32,947 bases of DNA, from the NCBI GenBank assembly GCA_002423285.1, contig DIVF01000023.1, forward strand, positions 1-32,947, written 5' to 3'. Numbering within the stretch: position 1 is the first letter of the stretch; every line of letters starts with the position of its first letter. The notes beneath the pieces are model-generated. The model was given only the letters and a program-made list of their open reading frames with translations. It made no database searches and had not been told where the DNA came from. The DNA is from Micavibrio sp. UBA6139. Its GTDB lineage: Bacteria; Pseudomonadota; Alphaproteobacteria; Micavibrionales; Micavibrionaceae. A program made the position numbers and the translations under genes. Shown here piece after piece: positions 1 through 6,858 of the stretch.

Positions 1-45
1 CCGGACTTTTGCAACAGGTCTATTGTTTAAAAAAGTGTAAAACCC

Positions 46-390
46 TTACTGGTGCTTCAAGGCCGGGTCCACGGTAAACGACTCCCCGCACCCGCAACGG
101 CCAGCTTCATTTGGGTTATTGAAGGTAAAGCCGCTTTGCATTTTATCTTCTGCGAAATCAACGACCATTCCGGCCAGCATCCATGAATGCATTTTTGGCA
201 CGTACAAAACGGCACCGTCTTGTTCAAACTTGTCATCGACCTTTAAATCTTCGGCCATGACGTGTTCCATTTTATAACTGTTGCCGGAACACCCGGTTGA
301 TTTGATGTTCAGGCGCAAGCCCACCGCCCCATCTTTCAGGGACATTTTTTTACGAATAGCGTTTGCGCCGCTTTGTGTGATCGTAATCAT
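46..390 (-). CDS. sufA: SufA/IscA-type Fe-S carrier (HesB family)
   Basis: An A-type Fe-S carrier of 114 residues, a typical length, expected to accept nascent clusters from the SufBCD scaffold in the cytoplasm and pass them to apoproteins. The three conserved cysteines are visible: one in TGCSGNSY (about residue 34) and two in the C-terminal CGCGESF. It is the last gene of the minus-strand suf operon and is separated from sufT by about 128 bases holding an inverted pair of hairpin repeats. A purine-rich AAAGGAA lies upstream of the ATG. ErpA or IscA is possible by family, but the operon position favours SufA. Confidence 0.93.
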   Translation of the reverse strand: MITITQSGANAIRKKMSLKDGAVGLRLNIKSTGCSGNSYKMEHVMAEDLKVDDKFEQDGAVLYVPKMHSWMLAGMVVDFAEDKMQSGFTFNNPNEAGRCGCGESFTVDPALKHQ

Positions 391-420
391 CTTCGTATTC
401 CTTTTTCTTTCTTCTTATCT

Positions 421-450
421 CCCCTCCCTGAGGGAGGGGCTGGGGGAGGG
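421..450 (-). repeat. GC-rich hairpin (REP-like) repeat, left half of an inverted pair
   Basis: A palindrome of CCCCTCCC and GGGAGGGG arms (421-439) followed by a CTGGGGGAGGG tail. On the minus strand it reads as a C-rich leader followed by the hairpin. It faces a second copy at 481-515 across a 30-base spacer, which is the geometry of a REPIN-like unit. It lies between sufT and sufA. Confidence 0.8.
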
Positions 451-480
451 TTTACAATGTCAGAGCGATCCAACATCCAT

Positions 481-515
481 CCCCCTCACCCCGCCCCTCT
501 CCCGATGGGAGAGGG
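481..515 (+). repeat. GC-rich hairpin (REP-like) repeat, right half of an inverted pair
   Basis: A CCCTCACCCC leader followed by the hairpin CCCTCTCCC-GAT-GGGAGAGGG (495-515). It is inverted relative to the copy at 421-450 and related to the copies at 3434-3468 and 3805-3837. It abuts the sufT stop codon and could fold into a hairpin in the suf mRNA, possibly attenuating or stabilising transcript upstream of sufA (inference). Confidence 0.8.
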
Positions 516-518
516 AGT

Positions 519-938
519 TTAGGTAAACATATTCAACTGCAACTTTGCCGTCTCCGCCATTTTCGATGGGTCCCATGGTGGTTCCCAGATAATTTCAACA
601 TCGACATTCCCCACCCCATCAACCGGGAAGATTGCCGATTGCACCATGCCGGGCATTTCCTGTGCCACGGGGCATGCGGGGGATGTCAGCGTCATCTCAA
701 CAAACACATCGGCCTTGCCATCGACCGCATCACGAATATCGATTGTATAAATCAGGCCCAGTTCGTAGACATTAACCGGAATTTCCGGGTCATAGACCGC
801 GCGTAACCCTTTTAAAATTGCGGGCCATAATGGATGATCGCGGGTGACAACCGCACATGGCGGCTCCGCCAGCTCATCATAATCATCGCCGAACGCGTTC
901 CGGACCATCTCTTCATTAGCAATGGGCTGCATGCTCAT
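519..938 (-). CDS. sufT: SUF system assembly factor SufT (DUF59/MIP18 family)
   Basis: A 139-residue DUF59/MIP18-family protein, a group that helps mature Fe-S proteins. The hallmark DPEIPVNVYELGLIY segment is present (about residues 50-64), followed by TSPACPVAQEMP with its conserved cysteine (about residues 86-97). An N-terminal extension of about 40 residues precedes the DUF59 core, as in SufT-type members. The ATG overlaps the sufS stop in an ATGA arrangement, so translation is probably coupled. The context of sufS upstream and sufA downstream supports SufT over the PaaD-type relatives. Confidence 0.92.
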   Translation of the reverse strand: MSMQPIANEEMVRNAFGDDYDELAEPPCAVVTRDHPLWPAILKGLRAVYDPEIPVNVYELGLIYTIDIRDAVDGKADVFVEMTLTSPACPVAQEMPGMVQSAIFPVDGVGNVDVEIIWEPPWDPSKMAETAKLQLNMFT

Positions 939-2176
939 AACAGTAACTCTTTCGCCTTTAATAAGCCGTCTATCAAACTATCTATATCCGTTTCATTGGA
1001 ATACAAGCCAAGTGACGCACGCACCGTGGCATCAACACCAAATCGTGCCATCAACGGTTGGCAGCAATGATGGCCAGAGCGCACCGCAACACCGCATTGA
1101 TCCAACACCATCGCAATATCGCTGGCATGGCCCCAATCGGCTGTGAAACTCATGATCCCTGCCCGGTCGTGTTTGGGACCATACAGAGTCAAACCCGGAA
1201 CCTCATCCAGACGCGCCAGACTATAGGTCAGCAATTTCTTTTCATACGCCGCGATTATAGGCATGCCGATGGCGCAAACATAATCAATCGCCGCACCCAG
1301 ACCAATCACTTCAACAATCGCCGGTGTTCCAGCCTCGAACCGTCCGGGGGCGTCTTTATAGGTGGTTTTATCGAATGTGACCTGTTCAATCATATCCCCA
1401 CCGCCCTGATACGGCGGCATGGATTGCAAAACATCATAACGCCCGTATAAAACGCCCACACCTGTCGGGCCATAGAGTTTATGCCCGGTGAAAACATAAA
1501 AATCACAGCCCAATGCCGTAACATTCACCGCGCCGTGAACAACAGCCTGTGATCCGTCGATCAGAGTTTTGATATCGGGGTTAAAGCTGCGCGTCGCGGC
1601 GATGATATCGGCCACCGGGTTAATCGTCCCCAGCGCATTTGACACCTGCACCAGCGATACAAGGCGGGTTTTATTGTTCAGTAATTTTCCAAACGCTTCA
1701 AAATCGAGCGTGCCGTCATCCAAAACCGGAATAACTTTAATAACGATGCCAATCTGATCACGCAGCAATTGCCACGGCACGATATTGGCGTGGTGTTCCA
1801 TGCCGGAAATAATAATCTCATCCCCCGGCACCAGATGCGTTCGGCCCCAACTTTGCGCGACGAGGTTTACGCCCTCCGTCGCATTGCGGGTGAAGATAAT
1901 TTCGCGTTCAGACCCCGCGCCGATAAAATCGGCAACTTTTTGACGTACGGCTTCGAACCGCGCCGTGGTCACTTGGGAAAACTGGTACAGGCCACGGTGG
2001 ATATTGGCGTAATCGGTATCCATCACCGCGCGCATGGCATCAATCACCACTTGCGGTTTTTGTGCACTGGCGCCGCTATCTAAAAATGCGACCGGCTTGC
2101 CGTTCATCTTCTTGCGAAGGACGGGGAAATCGGCGCGGTAGCGTGTGATATCAAATTGCGGTGCCAACAGGTTCAT
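935..2176 (-). CDS. sufS: Cysteine desulfurase SufS
   Basis: A group II, PLP-dependent cysteine desulfurase that takes sulfur from L-cysteine for cluster assembly. The PLP-binding lysine is in FTGHKLYGPTGVGVLYG, and the persulfide-forming cysteine lies in the RSGHHCCQPLM motif near residue 360. About 413 residues, normal for SufS. I chose the ATG at 2176 (MNLLAPQF) rather than a start four codons upstream because it overlaps the sufD TGA in an ATGA junction. No sufE or sufU partner is seen in this operon, so the sulfur shuttle must be elsewhere or absent. Confidence 0.97.
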   Translation of the reverse strand: MNLLAPQFDITRYRADFPVLRKKMNGKPVAFLDSGASAQKPQVVIDAMRAVMDTDYANIHRGLYQFSQVTTARFEAVRQKVADFIGAGSEREIIFTRNATEGVNLVAQSWGRTHLVPGDEIIISGMEHHANIVPWQLLRDQIGIVIKVIPVLDDGTLDFEAFGKLLNNKTRLVSLVQVSNALGTINPVADIIAATRSFNPDIKTLIDGSQAVVHGAVNVTALGCDFYVFTGHKLYGPTGVGVLYGRYDVLQSMPPYQGGGDMIEQVTFDKTTYKDAPGRFEAGTPAIVEVIGLGAAIDYVCAIGMPIIAAYEKKLLTYSLARLDEVPGLTLYGPKHDRAGIMSFTADWGHASDIAMVLDQCGVAVRSGHHCCQPLMARFGVDATVRASLGLYSNETDIDSLIDGLLKAKELLL

Positions 2177-3417
2177 TTTTCCAACCACCCCCGCACGCGT
2201 TCAAGCAATTGTTCGCGTATCTCTTCACCCTTAACCTCGTCAAATATTTCAGCGACAAAGGATTCGATCAGCAAGGCGCGAGCCTCTGCTTCTGGAATCC
2301 CGCGCGAACGCATATAGAACATTGGTTCATCTTCCAGACGACCCGTTGTTGCCCCGTGGGAGCATTTCACATCATCCGCATAGATTTCCAGTTCAGGTTT
2401 CGTATCCATCTCCGCCCCTTCGGACAGCAGGATCGCCTTTGATAACTGATACCCGTCTGTTTTTTGGGCAATCTGGTGGACATGAACTTTGCCTTGGAAC
2501 ACGCCATGGGATTGATCATCCAGAATGGTTCGCATGTTTTGATTGCTTTCGCAATGCGGGGCCAGATGCTCGACCAAAATGGTTGTATCGCTATGCTGTT
2601 TCCCGCGCATCAGGCTGGCACCATTCAAATGGCACAACGCGCCGGGTTCGGTCAGCAATACGTGGATCTGGTTGCGGCTGATCGCTGCGCCCGTATAAAG
2701 GGCCACGGCATTATAATGCCCATCCTTGGCCACGGTGACCTTGGTGTTTTGCGTATAAACGGCATCCTTGGAATCGTCTTGAATGCGGATATGGGTTAAG
2801 TGGCCACCCGGCGCAACCGTGATATGGCTCAAACGGTTCTTCCAGAATTTACCCTTGCCACGGTGATCTTCGATAATGGTCAGGCTGGCATTCGCGCCCA
2901 CGCGAATGGCGGTGTGAACGACATAAAACGCGCCGTCATCACATTCCATGACAATTTCGAGCGGCTCTTTCACTTCTGTATTCGCAGGCACATCAATCGA
3001 CACACCATCGCGGAAATACATATTGGCCAGATGCCACAGGATCGGGTTGATGTTGAGATCGGTGCTGGTTTGGGAATCACAGATCAATTTTTTGACCCAG
3101 TCCTGCTCAACAATCGATTTCACCAAAGGTTGAGCGATAACGCCCGGAACAGTATTCGATGAAACGCGCACAGTTCCCAAACGGTCAAACCCGCGCACCG
3201 CCGGAATGATATTGGTGTATTTCCACCCTTCCAACTTTGGCGTTGGCAAGCCGTGTTGGGTGACGTAATTCAAACCTTCAATACGAAGATCCGTCAGTTC
3301 AGCAGAATCCGCCTGCTCCGCCTGAAACGCCGCAAAACCGCGCAGGACATTTTCCGCCGTTTCCGGATGATATGGAGATTTTACAGGAAACTGCATAATT
3401 TTATGCTCAGCACTCAT
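2173..3417 (-). CDS. sufD: Fe-S cluster assembly scaffold subunit SufD
   Basis: The SufD subunit of the SufBC2D scaffold. The C-terminal beta-helix region carries KCSHGATTGRLEDE, with the conserved Cys-Ser-His, and then FYMRSRGIPEAEARALL, both typical of SufB/SufD proteins. About 414 residues. The start is placed at 3417 (MSAEHK), where AGGA sits 8 bases upstream. An ATG at 3426 is possible but has little room for a ribosome site. Its 5' end overlaps the 3' end of the inserted DUF559 gene, so the insertion probably changed the original sufC-sufD junction. The stop overlaps sufS (ATGA). Confidence 0.96.
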   Translation of the reverse strand: MSAEHKIMQFPVKSPYHPETAENVLRGFAAFQAEQADSAELTDLRIEGLNYVTQHGLPTPKLEGWKYTNIIPAVRGFDRLGTVRVSSNTVPGVIAQPLVKSIVEQDWVKKLICDSQTSTDLNINPILWHLANMYFRDGVSIDVPANTEVKEPLEIVMECDDGAFYVVHTAIRVGANASLTIIEDHRGKGKFWKNRLSHITVAPGGHLTHIRIQDDSKDAVYTQNTKVTVAKDGHYNAVALYTGAAISRNQIHVLLTEPGALCHLNGASLMRGKQHSDTTILVEHLAPHCESNQNMRTILDDQSHGVFQGKVHVHQIAQKTDGYQLSKAILLSEGAEMDTKPELEIYADDVKCSHGATTGRLEDEPMFYMRSRGIPEAEARALLIESFVAEIFDEVKGEEIREQLLERVRGWLEK

Positions 3418-3799
3418 CTTCTTCATCCTTATACCCCCTCTCCCCTTGGGAGAGGGTCGGGGTGAGGGTGTTCAATGCGCACTGCAAATCCACCAGCACC
3501 CCATCTATATTTTTCATCACGTCATTATTCCAATAACGCTTTACCAGAAAGCCACTTGATTCCAGAATTTCTGTCCTCATTTGGTCAGCTTCACTTCCTT
3601 CGTGTTGCCCGCCATCCAGTTCGACAATAATGCCGCGCTCTTGGCAGAGAAAATCAACAACATAACCTTCAATTGGAACCTGACGTTTGAATTTCAGATT
3701 CATAAATTGGCGGTTTCTTAAACGTGACCAAACTATTTTCTCTGCTTCAGTTTGGTTCGTTCGTAAGTTTTGGGCCAGTGGTGTCAAAATAAGCGACAT
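3407..3799 (-). CDS. DUF559 endonuclease-like protein (Vsr-like fold), inserted in the suf operon
   Basis: A 130-residue DUF559 protein, part of the PD-(D/E)XK/Vsr-like nuclease superfamily. An acidic core is visible: VVDF, then IIVELDGGQH, then the downstream KRYWNNDV segment. Its biological role is not established. It is bracketed by inverted hairpin repeats at 3434-3468 and 3805-3837. The right copy places GAGGGG six bases before the ATG, apparently acting as its ribosome site. The left copy encodes the C-terminal TLTPTLSQGERG residues. It has no obvious role in Fe-S assembly, and the bracketing suggests it travels as a cassette. Confidence 0.85.
   Translation of the reverse strand: MSLILTPLAQNLRTNQTEAEKIVWSRLRNRQFMNLKFKRQVPIEGYVVDFLCQERGIIVELDGGQHEGSEADQMRTEILESSGFLVKRYWNNDVMKNIDGVLVDLQCALNTLTPTLSQGERGYKDEEDEC
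3434..3468 (-). repeat. GC-rich hairpin repeat, left boundary of the DUF559 cassette
   Basis: On the minus strand: CCCTCACCCCGA leader, then hairpin arms CCCTCTCCC and GGGGAGAGGG. It lies inside the 3' end of the DUF559 reading frame and just upstream of the sufD start. It is inverted relative to the copy at 3805-3837. Confidence 0.85.
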
Positions 3800-3804
3800 T
3801 GTAT

Positions 3805-3837
3805 CCCCTCACCCTGCCCTCTCCTTGTGGGAGAGGG
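3805..3837 (+). repeat. GC-rich hairpin repeat, right boundary of the DUF559 cassette
   Basis: CCCCTCACCCTG leader followed by hairpin arms CCCTCTCC and GGAGAGGG. It sits between the sufC stop (3849) and the DUF559 ATG (3799). On the minus strand its G-rich edge supplies the apparent ribosome-binding site of the DUF559 gene. Confidence 0.85.
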
Positions 3838-3848
3838 TTCTTAAAAAA

Positions 3849-4598
3849 TTATGCGGCTTCTCCGGTTAATCCGGCATAGCCGGTTTTTTCCAGTTCCTTG
3901 GCCAGTTCGGCGTCACCTGTTTTAATGATTTTGCCATTGGCCAGAACGTGCACCTTATCAGGCACGATGTAATCCAGCAGGCGTTGATAGTGCGTGATGA
4001 CAAGGAAGCTGCGTTTTGGATCGCGCAGGGCGTTTACGCCGTCTGCAACGATTTTCAGCGCATCAATATCAAGGCCGGAATCTGTTTCATCCAGCACAGC
4101 CAGTGTTGGTTCCAGCATCGCCATCTGCAACACTTCATTGCGTTTCTTCTCACCACCGGAAAAACCGACATTGACGGCGCGTTTCAACATCTCATCGGAA
4201 ATGCTCAGTTCTTTTTGCTTCTTTTTCATCAGCTTCAGGAAATCAAGCGCATCCAGTTCCTTCTGGCCGCGCTGTTTACGAACAGCGTTCAGCGCTGTTT
4301 TCAGGAACGTGGTCATTTGTACGCCCGGAATTTCAACCGGATACTGGAACGCCAGGAAAACACCAGCGGCGGCACGCTCTTCCGGGGCCATCTCCATAAT
4401 GTTTTCGCCGTTCAGCAGGATTTCACCTTGCGTAATCTCATACCCGTCCCGGCCAGCCAGCACATAAGACAAGGTCGATTTTCCTGATCCGTTCGGCCCC
4501 ATAATGGCATGCACCTCACCCGTTGGAATACTCAGATTGATTCCTTTGAGAATTTCTTTGCCATCGATAGCGGCGTGGAGGTTTTTAATTTGCAGCAT
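3849..4598 (-). CDS. sufC: Fe-S assembly ATPase SufC
   Basis: The ABC-type ATPase that drives the SufBCD scaffold. Walker A GPNGSGKST, the signature FSGGEKKRNE and Walker B LAVLDETDSGLD are all present, with a switch His in VITHYQRLLDYI. The start is set at 4598 (MLQIKNLH), giving 249 residues, the family length, with GGAAAG upstream. The frame runs 17 codons further upstream, but that part overlaps the small ORF and does not resemble SufC. The first 14 bases overlap the end of the 72-residue ORF, so the two may be translationally coupled. Confidence 0.97.
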   Translation of the reverse strand: MLQIKNLHAAIDGKEILKGINLSIPTGEVHAIMGPNGSGKSTLSYVLAGRDGYEITQGEILLNGENIMEMAPEERAAAGVFLAFQYPVEIPGVQMTTFLKTALNAVRKQRGQKELDALDFLKLMKKKQKELSISDEMLKRAVNVGFSGGEKKRNEVLQMAMLEPTLAVLDETDSGLDIDALKIVADGVNALRDPKRSFLVITHYQRLLDYIVPDKVHVLANGKIIKTGDAELAKELEKTGYAGLTGEAA

Positions 4599-4803
4599 AA
4601 TTTCTTTCCTTTTGCGAAGAAAACATTTCCTCATATTCCTTCCAGCCATCTTCTTTATATATCTTTACTAAATCCTCATATGATAATTGCCTTCCATATA
4701 ACTCACTCCACCAAGGCGCTATAATAGATTTCAACAAAACTACACCTTCTTGCTTCTTATCTTGATCTTTCCAAATATGCTTTAGCAGAAGACATTTATA
4801 CAT
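4585..4803 (-). CDS. Small AT-rich ORF between sufB and sufC, unknown function
   Basis: Not recognised. It encodes 72 residues from the ATG at 4803, one base after the sufB stop, with AAGGGAG about 11 bases upstream. A GTG at 4815 is an alternative start. The product is rich in Lys, Glu, Tyr and Trp (for example IIAPWWSELYGRQL), with no signal peptide or membrane segment, and looks like a small soluble helical protein. Its base composition is visibly more AT-rich than the suf genes on either side, which suggests late acquisition. The end overlaps the sufC start by 14 bases, so it may couple sufB and sufC translation. Confidence 0.6.
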   Translation of the reverse strand: MYKCLLLKHIWKDQDKKQEGVVLLKSIIAPWWSELYGRQLSYEDLVKIYKEDGWKEYEEMFSSQKERNYAAN

Positions 4804-4804
4804 T

Positions 4805-6250
4805 TTACCCAACACTCCCTTCTAACGAAATCCCCACCAATTTCTGCGCTTCAACCGCAAATTCCATTGGCAGGTTTTGTAAAACCTCGCGGCAGAAGCC
4901 GTTGACGATGAGGGCGACGGCCTCTTCGGTGTTCAGGCCGCGTTGTTGGCAGTAGAATAATTGGTCATCACCGATTTTGCTGGTGGTGGCCTCGTGTTCT
5001 AACGCGGCTTGCGGGTTGCGGCTTTCGATGTAGGGTACGGTGTGCGCGCCGCATTGGTCGCCGATCAGCAAAGAGTCGCATTGGGTGAAGTTTCGCGCGC
5101 CAACGGCGTTTGGCATGATTTTGACCATGCCGCGATAGGTGGAATCTGATTTTCCGGCGCTGATGGTTTTGGCGATGATGCGGCTTTTTGTATTTTTGCC
5201 GATATGAATCATTTTGGTGCCGGTGTCGGCTTGCTGGTAATTATTGGTGATCGCCACGGAATAAAATTCACCTTGGGAGTTATCACCCTTTAAAACGCAG
5301 GATGGATATTTCCAGGTGATGGCGGAACCCGTTTCCACTTGGGTCCATGAGATTTTGGAATTGCGCCCTTCACACAGGCCGCGCTTGGTCACGAAATTGT
5401 AAATTCCGCCCTTGCCTTCTTCATCGCCCGGATACCAGTTTTGTACCGTGGAGTATTTGATTTCGGCATCATCATGGGTGATGAGTTCAACAACAGCCGC
5501 ATGAAGCTGGTTTTCATCGCGCATCGGCGCGGTGCAACCCTCAAGGTATGAAACATAAGAGCCCTTATCGGCAATAATCAGGGTGCGTTCAAATTGGCCC
5601 GTGTTCATTTCGTTGATGCGGAAGTAAGTGGACAGCTCCATCGGGCATTTCACGCCCGGCGGGATGTAAACGAATGATCCATCGGTGAAAACGGCACTGT
5701 TCAAACACGCATGTTTGTTGTCGTGATATGGCACGACGCTGCCCATATATTTTTTGACCAGTTCCGGGTGATTTTGAACGGCTTCGGAGATCGAGCAAAA
5801 AATAATACCAACATCCGCCAGTTGTTTTTTGAAACTGGTGGCAACGGACACAGAGTCAAAGACAACATCCACAGCCACCCCGGCCAGACGCGCGCGTTCC
5901 GCCATCGGTACGCCGAGTTTTTCAAAGGTTTCGAGAAGCTTCGGATCAGCTTCATCCAGTGACCCCAGTTTTTGTTTTGGGGCGGCGTAGTAATAGGTGC
6001 CCTGATAATCAATATCGTGGATTTTCAGCTTGCCCCATGTGGGTTCGGGCATGGCTTTCCAGTGATTAAACGCCTTTAAACGCCAATCCAGCAGCCATTT
6101 TGGCTCGTTCTTCTTGGCGCTGATAAAACGGATGGTGTCTTCGGACAGGCCAATCGGGGCCATGTCGGATTCGATATCGGTGACAAACCCGGCATCATAT
6201 TTGCCAAGGGATTTTACAGTGTCGATGGTGTCTTGGGTGATGCTGCTCAT
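4805..6250 (-). CDS. sufB: Fe-S cluster assembly scaffold subunit SufB
   Basis: The main cluster-building scaffold subunit, 481 residues as expected. Family segments seen in order include KNEPKWLLDWRLKAF near the N-terminus, GSFVYIPPGVKCP, the YLEGCTAP motif, and near the C-terminus the strongly conserved IESRNPQAALEHEATTSKI followed by FYCQQRGL. It acts with SufC and SufD in the cytoplasm. The ATG overlaps the rrf2 stop (ATGA), so the regulator and scaffold are co-translated and the regulator probably controls its own operon. Confidence 0.98.
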   Translation of the reverse strand: MSSITQDTIDTVKSLGKYDAGFVTDIESDMAPIGLSEDTIRFISAKKNEPKWLLDWRLKAFNHWKAMPEPTWGKLKIHDIDYQGTYYYAAPKQKLGSLDEADPKLLETFEKLGVPMAERARLAGVAVDVVFDSVSVATSFKKQLADVGIIFCSISEAVQNHPELVKKYMGSVVPYHDNKHACLNSAVFTDGSFVYIPPGVKCPMELSTYFRINEMNTGQFERTLIIADKGSYVSYLEGCTAPMRDENQLHAAVVELITHDDAEIKYSTVQNWYPGDEEGKGGIYNFVTKRGLCEGRNSKISWTQVETGSAITWKYPSCVLKGDNSQGEFYSVAITNNYQQADTGTKMIHIGKNTKSRIIAKTISAGKSDSTYRGMVKIMPNAVGARNFTQCDSLLIGDQCGAHTVPYIESRNPQAALEHEATTSKIGDDQLFYCQQRGLNTEEAVALIVNGFCREVLQNLPMEFAVEAQKLVGISLEGSVG

Positions 6251-6705
6251 ATCGTTTTACTCTTTTCTTCGGCGGTCACCTTGGGCTGCATTGCGGCGCG
6301 TGGTGCAGTTTGCATCAAATCAATCAGTGTTACCGATTCAAGCGCGGTGCGAATGGCAAGGTTGACCTTGCTCCACCGGCCATGCATGGCGCATTGCCCT
6401 TCCAGAACACAATTGCTGCGGCTATCCGCGCAATCAGTCAGGGAGATGGGGCCATCCATCGCGGTGATGATATCGGCCACGGTAATTTTTTCGGGGCGAC
6501 GGGTTAGACCATAACCACCATTCACTCCCCGCGTAGAGGACAACACCCCGGCGCGGGTCAGTGATTTTAAAATCTTGGCGACGGTCGGTTCCGGCAATTT
6601 GCAGCGCAGCGACAGATCGGAGGCAGACAGGCGCAAATCATCCCCCCGCGACAACTCCGCCAGGACAACAACTGCATAATCGGCAAAACGTGACAGTTTG
6701 ATCAT
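6247..6705 (-). CDS. Rrf2-family Fe-S-responsive regulator of the suf operon
   Basis: A 152-residue Rrf2-family winged-helix regulator at the head of the suf operon. The N-terminal helix-turn-helix (LSRFADYAVVVLAEL through LPEPTVAKILKSLTRAG and the GGYGLTR wing) is intact. Three cysteines spaced C-X6-C-X5-C (DCADSRSNCVLEGQC, about residues 92-105) match the cluster ligands of IscR-type sensors, so it probably binds an Fe-S cluster and senses cluster status. The ATGA overlap with sufB indicates co-transcription and likely autoregulation. Equivalent proteins are annotated as SUF system regulators; I do not assign SufR because cyanobacterial SufR is a different family. Confidence 0.93.
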   Translation of the reverse strand: MIKLSRFADYAVVVLAELSRGDDLRLSASDLSLRCKLPEPTVAKILKSLTRAGVLSSTRGVNGGYGLTRRPEKITVADIITAMDGPISLTDCADSRSNCVLEGQCAMHGRWSKVNLAIRTALESVTLIDLMQTAPRAAMQPKVTAEEKSKTI

Positions 6706-6769
6706 TGAAAGCCTTTATTTCCGGTCTTTTAAATAGAACTAACCCGGTCCCTTATCAAGTAAATTATAC

Positions 6770-6786
6770 AGGATTTATATAGTCCT
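6770..6786. promoter_or_regulatory. Candidate operator upstream of the suf operon
   Basis: The imperfect palindrome AGGATTTATATAGTCCT has AGGA/TCCT arms across 9 bases. It lies 65 bases upstream of the rrf2 start, in the short region shared with the divergent membrane gene. A near-perfect TATAAT for the minus strand (6762-6767) is adjacent. Its size and position fit an Rrf2-dimer operator, but the match to known IscR sites is only loose. Confidence 0.3.
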
Positions 6787-6858
6787 ATTTTAGCAGCTTT
6801 TGCCTTTATCTTCAGAACGGTTAGCATCAAATACATGATTCTGAACAAGGACCGAGCC

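Noticed and set aside
281..526. Plus-strand frame of 81 codons over the sufA start and the repeat pair
   Set aside because: It is antisense to sufA and its tail (LREGLGEGL, LTPPLSRWERE) is simply a translation of the hairpin repeats.
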